Shown here: piece by piece, positions 54,514 through 63,745 of the stretch
Layout: every line of letters begins with the position of its first letter
How positions within the stretch are numbered: the first letter of the stretch is position 1
Origin: Variovorax sp. HW608
GTDB lineage: Bacteria; Pseudomonadota; Gammaproteobacteria; Burkholderiales; Burkholderiaceae_C
Length of the DNA: 64,000 nucleotides
Reading direction: 5' to 3'
Assembly: GCF_900090195.1 (NCBI RefSeq)
Contig: NZ_LT607803.1
Span: 4,924,229-4,988,228 of the forward strand
Made by a program: the position numbers and the translations under genes
The notes under the pieces: generated by a model
Told to the model about the DNA's origin: nothing
The model's database searches: none
The model's input: only the letters and a program-made list of their open reading frames with translations

Positions 54514-57078
54514 TCACCAGTCTTCCTTGACGGCCATCACGGCGTCGTGGCCGGCGGCTGCGCGTCCCGCGAGCCACGCGGTGAGCGTGCCGGCCGCGAG
54601 CACCGCCGCGCACAGCGCCAAGAGGCGGACCCACGGCACCAGCAGATCCATGGTCCAGTGAAAGCTCTGCGGATTCACCACATGCACCAGCACCACCGAC
54701 ACCGCGAGCCCGAGCGCGAGGCCCGCGATCGCGCCGATGGCGGTCCACGCCGCGCCTTCGCCGGCGACGATCGCCAGCACCTGCATGCGCGTGAAGCCGA
54801 GGTGCGCCAGGAGCCCGAACTCCTTGCGCCGCGCGAGCACCTGCGCGCTGAAGCTGGCCGCGATGCCGAACAGGCCGATGCCGATCGCCACCGCCTGCAG
54901 CCAGTAGGTGACCGCGAAGCTGCGGTCGAAGATGCGCAGCGAGGTGGCGCGGATCTGGCCGACCGAGGCGATCTCGATCGGCTCCGCCGGGCCGAGCCGC
55001 TCGGCTGCGATGTCGCGCACCGCCTGCGCCACCGTCGATGCATCCGCGCCGGGCGCGAGCCAGAGCGCCACGTCGCTGACGCTGCGGTCGCCCGTCAGTT
55101 GCACGAAATCGCGCGCGTCGATCGTGATGGCGCCGAACTGCCGCACATAGTCGCGCCACACGCCGGCGACGAAGAAGGCGGGCGGCTCGGCGGAAGAAGT
55201 CGAAGCGAATGCGCGCGACAGCGGCTCGAACACTGCGCCCGGCCGTGCGCCGTAGAGCTCGACCATCGCCTCGCTCACGTAGACGCCGATCCGGCCCGCA
55301 GGCACCGGCCGCGCCGCGCCGAGCAAGGGCAGCGAGCGGTCAGCGCCGTCGTCGAGGCTGCGCGCGATGAGCGTGACCGGGGGGCGCGACGCATCGAGCA
55401 GCAATGCGCGCGTGCGCAATGTGCCGCTGCGCGTCACGCCGGGGATCTGCGCGAAGGCCTGCACGGTCGCGGGCGCGAACGAGGCCTGCTCGCTCGTGGA
55501 ATTGCCGCCGCTCGAACTGCGCACATAGAGATCGGCCGGCAGCACCACGTCGAGCCAGCGCGTGACCGAATCGCGGAAGCTCGCGACCATCACGGTGAGC
55601 GCGACCGCGAGGCTCAGGCTCGCGACCACGCCGCTGACCGCGACCGCCGCGGTGCCGCGCATGCGCCGCGCCCGTTCGATCGCGAGCAGCGGCAGCACAC
55701 GTTGCGAGAAGAGCGGCGCGATCCGGTCGTAAAGCAACGCGATGAGCCACGGCAGCGCGGTGATGCCGCCCACCAGCAGGAAGCCGACCGAGAGGTAGGC
55801 TGCGATCGGAATGCCGAACACCGCGGGCGCCGCGGCCAGTGCCACGCCGGCCGCGATCAGCAGCAGCGCGATGCGATGCGCGCCGCGCTGCGCGTGCATG
55901 GTGCCGAGGCCCTTGAGCGTCTGCGCTTCCGGCAGCGCCGCTGCCGCGCGTGCCGGCCACCAGCCGCCGACCAGCGCAGCGAGGACGCCGAGCGCGCCGT
56001 AGAGCAGGGCGGCGCCCCAGCTCCAGCGCAGCGTCGGCGCGACGCCTTCGAAGTAGCCGCCGCCGAGATCGCCACCGAGCACCTCGAGCGCAAAGGCCGC
56101 GAGTGCCGTCCCGAGCGCGATCCCGGCCGCGCTGCCGATCAGGCCCAGCAGCAGCGATTCGGCCAGCACCAGCTTCAGCCGCTCGCGCGGCGTGAGGCCC
56201 AGCACGCCGAGCAGGGCGAACTGCTGCGCGCGCTTCGCCACGCTGAGCGCGAGGACCGAGAAGACCAGGAAGGCGCCGGTGAACAGCGCCACCAGCGCGA
56301 GCACGGTCAGGTTGACGCGGTAGGCGCGCGAGAGATTGCTCACGCGCTCCGCCGCGTCGCCGGGCTCGGCGATCTGGATGCCCTGCGGCCAGCCCGGCGA
56401 TTCGCGCAGGGCACGCAGGAAGGCGGCGCGGTCGGCGCCCGGCGCCAGCCGCAGATCGATGCGCGTGAGCTGGCCGCCGCGGATGAAAAGATCCTGCGCC
56501 GCGCCGATGTCCATCACCGCGAGCGCCGCGCCGCCGGCGGCCACCTGGCCGGCGACTTTCAAGGTCTGCCACTGGCCGCCGACGCGCAGCTGCACGGCGG
56601 CGGCTGTCTCGCCGAGCGCCTTGCGCGCCGCGGCGTTGAGGAACACGTAGCCCGGCCGCAGCAGCGAAAGGCGTTCGCTCCCTTCGGCCGGCCTCGGCAT
56701 CAGCGCGGGTGCGATCGACGGCAGCACCAGCGGGTCGACGCCCACCGCGCGGATCGGGACCTGCCGCCCTTCGGCCAGCGCGACCGTCGGCACTTCGAGC
56801 ACGGGGCTGGCCAGCGACACCATCGGATGCGTCGCCACTTTTGCGAAGACGGCTTCGTCGAAGCCGCCCTGCACGGCGCGCAGTTCCAAGTCGGGCTGGC
56901 CGTTGACCGAGCGCACCGCGCTCGAGAACTCGTCGAGCGCCGAGGCGTTGATGAGCTGGACCGAGAAGGCCAGCGCCACGCCGAGCATCACCGCGACGAT
57001 CGCGGCGGCGTTGCGCCATGGGTGATGGCGCAGTTCCTGCATCGAGAAGGTGGAAAGCAGCGCCCACATGCGATGCAT
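54514..57078 (-). CDS. ABC transporter permease, FtsX/MacB-type, double-domain
   Basis: An 854-residue permease of the FtsX-like family with two FtsX domains, about ten membrane helices and two large periplasmic loops. The N-terminus MHRMWALLSTFSMQELRHHPWRNAAA gives a normal start near 57078. These work with a LolD-like ATPase in a mechanotransmission system. No ATPase is adjacent; the LolD-like gene at 62142-62795 on the same strand is the likely partner. It precedes the AttH-like gene by 7 bp. A possible role in lipoprotein or lipid transfer is inference. Confidence 0.88.
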   Translation of the reverse strand: MHRMWALLSTFSMQELRHHPWRNAAAIVAVMLGVALAFSVQLINASALDEFSSAVRSVNGQPDLELRAVQGGFDEAVFAKVATHPMVSLASPVLEVPTVALAEGRQVPIRAVGVDPLVLPSIAPALMPRPAEGSERLSLLRPGYVFLNAAARKALGETAAAVQLRVGGQWQTLKVAGQVAAGGAALAVMDIGAAQDLFIRGGQLTRIDLRLAPGADRAAFLRALRESPGWPQGIQIAEPGDAAERVSNLSRAYRVNLTVLALVALFTGAFLVFSVLALSVAKRAQQFALLGVLGLTPRERLKLVLAESLLLGLIGSAAGIALGTALAAFALEVLGGDLGGGYFEGVAPTLRWSWGAALLYGALGVLAALVGGWWPARAAAALPEAQTLKGLGTMHAQRGAHRIALLLIAAGVALAAAPAVFGIPIAAYLSVGFLLVGGITALPWLIALLYDRIAPLFSQRVLPLLAIERARRMRGTAAVAVSGVVASLSLAVALTVMVASFRDSVTRWLDVVLPADLYVRSSSGGNSTSEQASFAPATVQAFAQIPGVTRSGTLRTRALLLDASRPPVTLIARSLDDGADRSLPLLGAARPVPAGRIGVYVSEAMVELYGARPGAVFEPLSRAFASTSSAEPPAFFVAGVWRDYVRQFGAITIDARDFVQLTGDRSVSDVALWLAPGADASTVAQAVRDIAAERLGPAEPIEIASVGQIRATSLRIFDRSFAVTYWLQAVAIGIGLFGIAASFSAQVLARRKEFGLLAHLGFTRMQVLAIVAGEGAAWTAIGAIAGLALGLAVSVVLVHVVNPQSFHWTMDLLVPWVRLLALCAAVLAAGTLTAWLAGRAAAGHDAVMAVKEDW

Positions 57079-57241
57079 TCTGCCGCGGCGCAGCGTGGTT
57101 GTTTCAAAGCGACAAATATCACGCTGTTCGTATCTGCATGGCAGGGCTACTGCTTTCGCCGTATTGCCTGCACGGTGCTGCAGGCCTATCGTTTGATAAC
57201 GGTCAAAGTCTTTCCACTCAACCACTTACGGCGGACATTTC

Positions 57242-57586
57242 ATGTTGACCTCTGTGCTTGTCCTGATCGCTGTCCTGGCCTTGCGGGAGCTCTATCTGGA
57301 GCACTGGCTGGGGCGGTCGATCTGTATCAGGAGGCAACGCAAGGGCTGGATGGCCGTCGAAGTCCGCCGCCGGGTCGGCATGGAGCGGCTCCCGAGCAGC
57401 GTGTCCGACTACCCGGTGCCGCGCGAGGAGCGGATCCTCGTCAACCGCCTCGCGGGGGTGGTGATCTGGCATCGCGAAGTCAGTGTCGGCCTGCCGCTCA
57501 GCGCCTGCGACCATCTGCAGGACGTGACCGCCCAGGAGTTCGATCGCGCCTTTCCGGCCTGGCTTCGGCTGAAGAGCGCGGGCTGA
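57242..57586 (+). CDS. Hypothetical small membrane-anchored protein
   Basis: A 114-residue protein with one N-terminal hydrophobic helix (LTSVLVLIAVLALREL) and a basic, globular remainder. I do not recognise the family. It is divergent from the permease across 163 bp and convergent to the sigma factor gene, meeting its stop without a gap. Codon use looks normal for the genome. No strong ribosome site is seen, so it could be spurious. Confidence 0.5.
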   Translation: MLTSVLVLIAVLALRELYLEHWLGRSICIRRQRKGWMAVEVRRRVGMERLPSSVSDYPVPREERILVNRLAGVVIWHREVSVGLPLSACDHLQDVTAQEFDRAFPAWLRLKSAG

Positions 57587-58840
57587 TCACAGCCGGCCGG
57601 ACGCCGCCATCAGGTAGGCCCGGATCGCGGGGCTGGTGCTCAGGCCGGCCGCGCGTGCATAGGCCTCGCGTGCCTCGGCCAGGTTTCCTGTCTCTCCCAG
57701 CAGATGCGCGCGCGCCGCCCAGTAGGGCTGGTAGTTTGCAATTTGTGCTGGCGTGAAGGCGTCGAGCGCGCGCAGCCCTTCGGCCGGACCGGCGGCGTTC
57801 GCCAGCGCGCAGGCGCGGCTCACCTGCGCGCCCAGGCCCGGGCGCAGCGCGAGCAGGCCGTCGTACAGCGCCACCAGCGCATCGGGCGGCACGTCGGCGC
57901 CCAGGCGCCGCGCGCAGTGCGCCGACTGGATCGCGGCCTCCACCTGATAGGCGCCCGGATTCTTCAAGGCGGCGGCGCTGCGCAGCGCCTGCTCGGCCTG
58001 TGCGCGCAGCGCGTGGTCCCAGCGCGAGATGTCCTGTTCGTCGAGCGCCACGTAGTCGCCGGCATCGCTGCGGCGGGCGGCGGCGCGGCTTTCGCAGAAC
58101 AGCATCAGCGCGAGAAGCCCCCAGGGCTCGGGCTCGCGCGGCATCAGTTCGCAAAGGATGCGCCCCAGCTCGATGGCTTCTGACGTCAGGCCGCGCTGCT
58201 TGGCATCCGCGCCGTCGACATCGTCCCACCCGGTGCCGTAGGCGGCGTAGATGCCGTCGAGCACGTCCTGCAGGCGCTGCGGCAGGTCCTGCGCGCGTGG
58301 AAACTCGAAGGGGATGCCCGCCGCCCGGATGCGGGCCTTGGCACGCACCAGGCGCTGCCCGAGCGTGGCCGGTGCGGTCAGGAAGGCGCCGGCCATGCGG
58401 GCGGCGTCGAGGCCGAGCACCGTCTGCAGCATCAGCGGCGCGCGAGCCGCCTCGTCGATGGCCGGGTGCGCGCACACGAAGAGCAGGCGCAGCCGGTCGT
58501 CGGGCACGGCTTCTGTGCCGCCTGCCTCCGCCGCGACTTCATCGGCCAGCAGGAGGAGGGTCTGCGCCGCTTCGTCCTGCACCCGGCTGTGCCGCCAGGC
58601 ATCGAGCGTGCGATGGCGCGCGACGCTGAGCAGCCAGGCCTCGGGCCGATCCGGCACGCCTTCGACCGGCCAGCGCTCGAGCGCACGCGCGAAGGCATCG
58701 GCAAGCGCGTCTTCCGAGGCCGCGATGTCGCGCGTGCGCGCCGAAAGAATGGCGACCAGGCGGCCGTACGACTGGCGTGCGGCCTGCTCGGCGGCCCTTT
58801 CGGCGGCGGTCCGTGCGTTGTCCCGCGCGGTGTCCGTCAC
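57587..58840 (-). CDS. ECF RNA polymerase sigma factor with C-terminal extension (DUF6596-type)
   Basis: A 417-residue sigma factor. Region 2 is LVAILSARTRDIAASEDALADAFARALERWP, and region 4 is reduced or poorly conserved (AHPAIDEAARAPLMLQTVLGL). A long C-terminal TPR-like domain with repeated alanine-rich helices completes it. The start is GTG at 58840, overlapping the YCII gene stop (GTGA), so the two are cotranslated. The pairing with a YCII/DGPF protein is typical of this sigma class. The regulon is unknown. Confidence 0.85.
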   Translation of the reverse strand: MTDTARDNARTAAERAAEQAARQSYGRLVAILSARTRDIAASEDALADAFARALERWPVEGVPDRPEAWLLSVARHRTLDAWRHSRVQDEAAQTLLLLADEVAAEAGGTEAVPDDRLRLLFVCAHPAIDEAARAPLMLQTVLGLDAARMAGAFLTAPATLGQRLVRAKARIRAAGIPFEFPRAQDLPQRLQDVLDGIYAAYGTGWDDVDGADAKQRGLTSEAIELGRILCELMPREPEPWGLLALMLFCESRAAARRSDAGDYVALDEQDISRWDHALRAQAEQALRSAAALKNPGAYQVEAAIQSAHCARRLGADVPPDALVALYDGLLALRPGLGAQVSRACALANAAGPAEGLRALDAFTPAQIANYQPYWAARAHLLGETGNLAEAREAYARAAGLSTSPAIRAYLMAASGRL

Positions 58841-59193
58841 ATCGTGGAGGTCGTGAAGACCGGGCGCACCTCGACGCCGCCGGTGCTCGCGCAGGGCGCG
58901 CGCGCGGCCCATTCGAGCGCGGTGTCGAGGTCGGCGACGTCGATCACGAAGTAGCCGCCGAGCTGCTCCTTGGTGTCGGCAAAGGGGCCGTCCTGCACCT
59001 GCCGCTTGTCGCCGCGGATGCGCAGCGTGGTGCCGGTCATCGGCGGGTGGAGGCCGTGGCCGTTGAGCGCGACGCCGGATTGGCGGATCGCGCCCACGTA
59101 GTCCATCCAGCTCGCGCGGTAAGCTTGGCTGGAGATCTCGTCGCGTTCCAGGAACTCCGACTCCGGCTGATAGAACATGAGCATGTATTGCAT
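58837..59193 (-). CDS. YCII-related (DGPF domain) protein
   Basis: A 118-residue ferredoxin-fold YCII-family protein with the hallmark QDGPFADTKEQLGGYF. The fold begins MQYMLMFYQPESEF. It is the upstream partner of the ECF sigma factor, overlapping it by 4 bp (TGA/GTG). It may sense a signal for the sigma factor; the mechanism is not known. A hydrophobic signal is absent. Confidence 0.9.
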   Translation of the reverse strand: MQYMLMFYQPESEFLERDEISSQAYRASWMDYVGAIRQSGVALNGHGLHPPMTGTTLRIRGDKRQVQDGPFADTKEQLGGYFVIDVADLDTALEWAARAPCASTGGVEVRPVFTTSTM

Positions 59194-59308
59194 GGAAACC
59201 TCGCAAGAAGATGTGCCGAGCAGGATCGCTCACTGCAATGACGGCGCGCAAGTCGGCATTTCGACAGCAGGTGCCGAAAAATGCGAGGAATCCTTGGCGC
59301 AAGGCGCT

Positions 59309-60259
59309 TCAGCGCTCTCGGGCCGAGGGAGTCGAGGGGGTCGAGTAGTCGTAACGCGGGCCCGGGCCGATCGCGATCGGCGGCCCCGAGTCGCCGCTCG
59401 GCATGACCGCCGTGACCGGCGCGCGCACTTCCGGCCGCGTCTCGTAGCGCGGGCCGGGGCCGACGGCGATGGGCGGGCCGGGATCGCCGGCGACACGCGT
59501 CGTCGCGGGACGTGTCCAGCTGTATTGCGGGCCCGGCCCCGGCGCGATCGGCGGGCCCGGATCCGGCTGCGAGCCGGGACGGCGGACGACCACCGGGTAG
59601 TCGATCGGCTCCTCCGGGGCGCGCGTATCGCGGCGCGCGCGCGTGGTGGCGTCGGTGCGCGCCGGCGCGGGGCGGGAAGCTGCCTGGATCCGATCCCCGG
59701 CTGTCGCCTGCCGGGACGAAGCGGGCGATGAAGACGGCGATCGGTTGGCGGATGCCTCGGGACGGCGTGTGAGCGAAAGCGCCTGCGTCACCGTGTCCGG
59801 CGCGGGCGGCTGCGTCGCATTGCCGCTTTTCGGTTCGGCCGCCGCCGTCAGGGCCGGTTCCCGCACGGGCACGGGCGCCGGAGCGGGCACGGGCGTCGGG
59901 ACGGGCACGAACACGCGGACCGGCTCGTGCACTTGCGTGGCGGGTGCTGCCGACGCCTGCGCAGGAGGGTTCCAGGGCGCGGGTCGGCCGAGGAGCACAT
60001 AGATGCACCACGCGACGAAGGTGAAGATCATCGTGAGCCCGACCAGCCCGAGGTGCAGCCAGAACGAAGTGGACGACGGCTCCGGCCGCGAGGCGGCGAT
60101 CGGCCGTTCGCGATCGGAGGTCGGCATCGCAGCAGCCATCCGTGGCGGAATGCCGCCCGCCGGCGCAAGGCCCGGAAGCCGCCCTGCGCAGCCAATGCAG
60201 AATTTCGCATTCGCGCGGTTCGGCGTTCCACAGTTCCCACAGACGAGAGGATTGGACAT
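59309..60259 (-). CDS. Zinc-ribbon membrane protein with Pro-rich tail
   Basis: A 316-residue protein. The N-terminal zinc ribbon CGNCGTPNRANAKFCIGC is followed by one membrane helix (LVGLTMIFTFVAWCIYVLL). The long tail is Pro/Ala/Arg-rich and ends in three near-repeats with the core GPPIAxGPGPxY. The start at 60259 directly precedes the zinc ribbon. I do not know its function; zinc ribbon plus membrane helix proteins are common as structural or regulatory parts. It is divergent from the threonine dehydratase-like gene by 73 bp. Confidence 0.75.
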   Translation of the reverse strand: MSNPLVCGNCGTPNRANAKFCIGCAGRLPGLAPAGGIPPRMAAAMPTSDRERPIAASRPEPSSTSFWLHLGLVGLTMIFTFVAWCIYVLLGRPAPWNPPAQASAAPATQVHEPVRVFVPVPTPVPAPAPVPVREPALTAAAEPKSGNATQPPAPDTVTQALSLTRRPEASANRSPSSSPASSRQATAGDRIQAASRPAPARTDATTRARRDTRAPEEPIDYPVVVRRPGSQPDPGPPIAPGPGPQYSWTRPATTRVAGDPGPPIAVGPGPRYETRPEVRAPVTAVMPSGDSGPPIAIGPGPRYDYSTPSTPSARER

Positions 60260-60332
60260 CCGGTAAAAATTGCACGCTCGAACCCTGCTGTCTGTCAGTC
60301 GTGTCCGACAGCGCTGTACCAAAGAAGCCGAA

Positions 60333-61304
60333 ATGCACCCACTTCCCACCTACGACGATGTGATCGCCGCCGCCGGGCGAATCCATGGCCATGCCCACCG
60401 CACCCCGGTGCTGCGTTCGCGAACCGCCGACGCGCGCTGGGGCGCGCAATTCTTCTTCAAGTGCGAGAACTTCCAGCGCATGGGCGCTTTCAAGTTCCGC
60501 GGGGCGTTCAACGCGTTGTCCAGGTTCGACGCGGCGCAGCGCCAGGCGGGCGTGATCGCGTTCTCGTCGGGCAACCACGCGCAGGCGGTGGCGCTGGCCG
60601 CGAGCATCCTCCGCATGCCGGCGGTCATCGTGATGCCCAACGACGCGCCCGCGGCCAAGCTCGCCGCCACGCGCGGCTACGGCGCCGAGGTGGTGCAGTA
60701 CGACCGCTTCACCGAGGACCGCGAGGCGCTCACGCGCAAGCTCGCGCAGGAGCGCGGCATGACGCTCGTCCCGCCCTACAACCATCCCGACGTGATCGCG
60801 GGGCAGGGCACGGCGGCGAAGGAGCTGATCGAGGACGCGGGGCCGCTCGACGTGCTCTACGTCTGCCTCGGCGGCGGCGGCCTGACCAGCGGCTCGGCGC
60901 TCTCGGCGCGCGCGCTGTCGCCGCAATGCACGATCTACGGCGTCGAGCCCGAGGCCGGCAACGACGGCCAGCGCTCGCTGCGCGAGGGCCGCATCGTCCA
61001 CATCGACACGCCCAAGACCATTGCCGACGGCGCGCAGACGCAGCACCTGGGCGAATACACCTTCGGGATCATCCGGCGCGACGTGAACGACATCGTCACC
61101 GTGAGCGATGCGCAGCTGGTCGATGCGATGCGCTTCTTCGCCGAGCGGATGAAGATGGTGGTCGAGCCCACCGGGTGCCTCGCCTTCGCGGGCGCCTGCG
61201 CGGCGGGCGAGGCGATCCGCGGCAAGCGCGTCGGCGTGATCATCAGCGGTGGCAACGTCGACCTGGGGCGCTTTGCGGCGCTGGTCGGCGGAGCGGGCGT
61301 CTGA
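60333..61304 (+). CDS. Threonine/serine dehydratase (PLP-dependent)
   Basis: A 323-residue fold-type II PLP enzyme. The PLP lysine is Lys54 in MGAFKFRGAFNAL; the phosphate loop is SSGNHAQAVAL and the glycine loop GGGGLTSG, with a C-terminal SGGNVDL. It deaminates L-threonine or L-serine, or racemises serine; there is no ACT regulatory domain, so it is the catabolic/racemase-like type. The DUF1275 gene follows at 8 bp. Confidence 0.9.
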   Translation: MHPLPTYDDVIAAAGRIHGHAHRTPVLRSRTADARWGAQFFFKCENFQRMGAFKFRGAFNALSRFDAAQRQAGVIAFSSGNHAQAVALAASILRMPAVIVMPNDAPAAKLAATRGYGAEVVQYDRFTEDREALTRKLAQERGMTLVPPYNHPDVIAGQGTAAKELIEDAGPLDVLYVCLGGGGLTSGSALSARALSPQCTIYGVEPEAGNDGQRSLREGRIVHIDTPKTIADGAQTQHLGEYTFGIIRRDVNDIVTVSDAQLVDAMRFFAERMKMVVEPTGCLAFAGACAAGEAIRGKRVGVIISGGNVDLGRFAALVGGAGV

Positions 61305-61311
61305 GACCGCC

Positions 61312-62127
61312 GTGCGCAGGCTTCGATTCCTCACCATCCGGCACCGGTCGCCTTCGACGAACCGGATGCTCGGCCTGTTGCTGGCCTTCAATGCGGGCGC
61401 GGTCAATGCGGGCGGCTTCCTCGTGCTGCACACCTACACCTCGCACATGACCGGCTTCACCTCCCAGCTCGCGGACGGGCTCGTGCTCGGGCAGGTCCGG
61501 ATGCTGCTCAATGCGCTGGGCGCGATCCTGTCCTTCGTCGCCGGCGCCGCGGTGTGCGCGATGCTGGTCAACTGGGGCCGCCAGCACCGCCTGCACAGCG
61601 TGTATGCGCTGCCGCTGCTGCTCGAGGCGGTGCTCATGTTCCCGTTCGGGCTGATGGGCGCGGTCACGCTCACCTGGTCGACGCCTTTCGCGGTGCCGCT
61701 CACTGTGCTGCTGCTGTCGTTCATCATGGGCCTGCAGAACGCCGTGGCCTCCAAGACCTCGGGCGGCAGCACGCGCACCACGCACATGACCGGCAACATC
61801 ACCGACCTCGGGATGGAGCTCGGCAAGATGCTCTACTGGAACCGCCGCGTGGCGCACGGCGCGGTGCTGGTTCGCCATGACCGCTCGCGGCTCAAGCTCG
61901 CGGGCGGCCTGATCGGCATGTTCGTGCTCGGCGGCGTGGCGGGCGCGGTCGGCTTCAAGTTCCTCGGCTTCGTGTGCGTGGTGCCGCTGGCGGCGCTGCT
62001 GCTGGCGCTGTCGGTGCCGCCGCTGATCCGGGACGCGCCGAGGTCCGTGGCCCTGATCCGGACGATCGGGCGCCTGGGCTGGTGGGCGCGGCCTGCCGGC
62101 GACGGAGGCGCCGGATCGGGCGATTGA
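61312..62127 (+). CDS. DUF1275 (YoaK) family membrane protein
   Basis: A 271-residue membrane protein with about six helices. The family core is LLAFNAGAVNAGGFLVLHTYTSHMTG, with the second HMTGNITDLGMELGK. It starts at GTG 61312, 8 bp after the dehydratase stop; ATG at 61366 is an alternative. The function is unknown. It is convergent with the LolD-like ATPase gene, 14 bp away. Confidence 0.88.
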   Translation: MRRLRFLTIRHRSPSTNRMLGLLLAFNAGAVNAGGFLVLHTYTSHMTGFTSQLADGLVLGQVRMLLNALGAILSFVAGAAVCAMLVNWGRQHRLHSVYALPLLLEAVLMFPFGLMGAVTLTWSTPFAVPLTVLLLSFIMGLQNAVASKTSGGSTRTTHMTGNITDLGMELGKMLYWNRRVAHGAVLVRHDRSRLKLAGGLIGMFVLGGVAGAVGFKFLGFVCVVPLAALLLALSVPPLIRDAPRSVALIRTIGRLGWWARPAGDGGAGSGD

Positions 62128-62141
62128 GCCTGCGGGGCGCG

Positions 62142-62795
62142 TTAGCGCACGCCGTCGGCGCTCAGATGCAGCACCCGGTCGGCGCGCCCCGCCGCGGCTT
62201 CCGAGTGGGTAACCAGGACCAGCGCCGCGCCCTGCTCGCGCGTCTGCGCGAGCAGCACCTCCAGCACGCGCGCCGCGGTGGTCGGATCGAGGTTGCCGGT
62301 CGGCTCGTCCGCGAGCAGCAGCGACGGCCGGTGCACCAGCGCACGCGCGATCGCGACGCGCTGCAACTGGCCGCCGCTGAGCTGCTGCGGCAGACGATCG
62401 CCGAGCCCGGCCAGCCCCACTGCGTCGAGCATCCGCGCCACGCGCTCGTCGGCTGCCGCGCCGCGTTGGCCGAGCAGCATCAGCGGCAGCGCGACGTTCT
62501 GCGACACGTCGAGATGCGGCAGCACATGGAAGGCCTGGAACACGAAGCCGACATGGCGGCGCCGCCAGACCGCGCGCGCCTCGGCATCGAGCGATCCGAT
62601 GTCGACGCCGTCGTGCACCACGCTGCCGGCATCCCAGTGGTCGAGCCCGGCCATGCAGTTGAGCAGCGTCGACTTGCCCACGCCCGATTCGCCGACGATC
62701 GCCACGAATTCGCCGCTCGCGACCTCGAGCGAGACATGCTCGAACACGGGCACGTCCCCATAGTGCTTGCCCAGGTCGTTGACTTGCAGCGTCAT
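62142..62795 (-). CDS. ABC transporter ATP-binding protein, LolD-like
   Basis: A 217-residue ATPase with Walker [13 protein letters not shown], signature [15 protein letters not shown] and Walker [18 protein letters not shown], all of the LolD/MacB type. The start at 62795 overlaps the miaA stop by 4 bp (ATGA). It is likely the partner of the FtsX-type permease at 54514, since no other permease lies nearby. The partnership is inference from type and strand. Confidence 0.9.
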   Translation of the reverse strand: MTLQVNDLGKHYGDVPVFEHVSLEVASGEFVAIVGESGVGKSTLLNCMAGLDHWDAGSVVHDGVDIGSLDAEARAVWRRRHVGFVFQAFHVLPHLDVSQNVALPLMLLGQRGAAADERVARMLDAVGLAGLGDRLPQQLSGGQLQRVAIARALVHRPSLLLADEPTGNLDPTTAARVLEVLLAQTREQGAALVLVTHSEAAAGRADRVLHLSADGVR

Positions 62796-63745
62796 GCGAC
62801 CTTTGCCACCTGTCGCACCACCTGCGCGATCGCATCCGGCGCCTCGGCCGCGATGACGTGGCGCTCGCGCATGCTGCGCAGCCAGGTGATCTGCCGCTTG
62901 GCGAGCTGGCGCGTGGCGGCGATGCCGCGCTCGCGAAGCTCGGCCATCGGCCAGCCGCCGTCCAGCGCCTCCCAGGCCTGCCGGTAGCCGACGCAGCGCA
63001 TCGAGGGCAGGTCGGCGTGGAGGTCGCCGCGTGCGCGCAGGGCCTGCAGCTCGGCGATGAAGCCCGAGGCCAGCATCGCATCGAAGCGCATCGCGATGCG
63101 CTCGTGCAGCCATGCGCGTTCGGTGGGTTCCAGCGAGATCAGCGCCGCGGCCGGCCATCCGCTCGCGAGCGCGCCGGTGTTGCCGGCCGCATGGAAGCTC
63201 GAAATCGGCTGCCCGCTGGTGTGCCACACCTCCAGCGCGCGCTGGATGCGCTGGCTGTCGTTCGGCGCCAGCCGGGCCGCGGTGGTCGGATCGACTTCGG
63301 CGAGCCGTGCATGCATCGCGGGCCAGCCCAGCGCGGCGGCGTCGGCTTCGAGGCGCTTGCGCAGTTCGGGGTCGGCGGCCGGCATCGCATCGATGCCTTC
63401 GGCCAGCGCCTTGAAGTACAGCATCGTGCCCCCGACCAGCAGCGGCAAATGGCCACGCGCGGCAATCTCGACGATGAGCCGCCGCGCATCCTGCACGAAG
63501 GCGGCCGCGCTGTAGGCATCGCGCGGGTCGATGATGTCGATCAGGTGATGCGGCACCTCGGCGCGCTCTTCGCGCGTGGGCTTGGCGGTGCCGATGTCCA
63601 TGCCGCGATAGACCAGCGCCGAATCGACGCTGACGATCTCGACCGGGCGCAGGCGCGCGACGGCCAGCGCTGCCGCGGTCTTGCCCGATGCGGTCGGTCC
63701 TGCGAGCGCCACGTAGCGCGGCGCGGCGCTGCCGTCAGTGGCCAT
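62792..63745 (-). CDS. miaA: tRNA dimethylallyltransferase MiaA
   Basis: A 317-residue MiaA, which prenylates A37 of UNN-decoding tRNAs. The P-loop is [14 protein letters not shown], and the family motifs are [35 protein letters not shown] and [14 protein letters not shown]. The start at 63745 is preceded by GGAGAGG; an earlier ATG at 63757 lacks one. It overlaps the MFS gene stop by 11 bp and the ATPase start by 4 bp. It lacks the C-terminal zinc finger found in the eukaryotic form. Confidence 0.97.
   Translation of the reverse strand: MATDGSAAPRYVALAGPTASGKTAAALAVARLRPVEIVSVDSALVYRGMDIGTAKPTREERAEVPHHLIDIIDPRDAYSAAAFVQDARRLIVEIAARGHLPLLVGGTMLYFKALAEGIDAMPAADPELRKRLEADAAALGWPAMHARLAEVDPTTAARLAPNDSQRIQRALEVWHTSGQPISSFHAAGNTGALASGWPAAALISLEPTERAWLHERIAMRFDAMLASGFIAELQALRARGDLHADLPSMRCVGYRQAWEALDGGWPMAELRERGIAATRQLAKRQITWLRSMRERHVIAAEAPDAIAQVVRQVAKVA

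Noticed and set aside
54100..57756. A 1218-codon open frame on the plus strand
   Set aside because: It lies antisense to the AttH-like and FtsX genes and has shadow-type composition, with no known domain.
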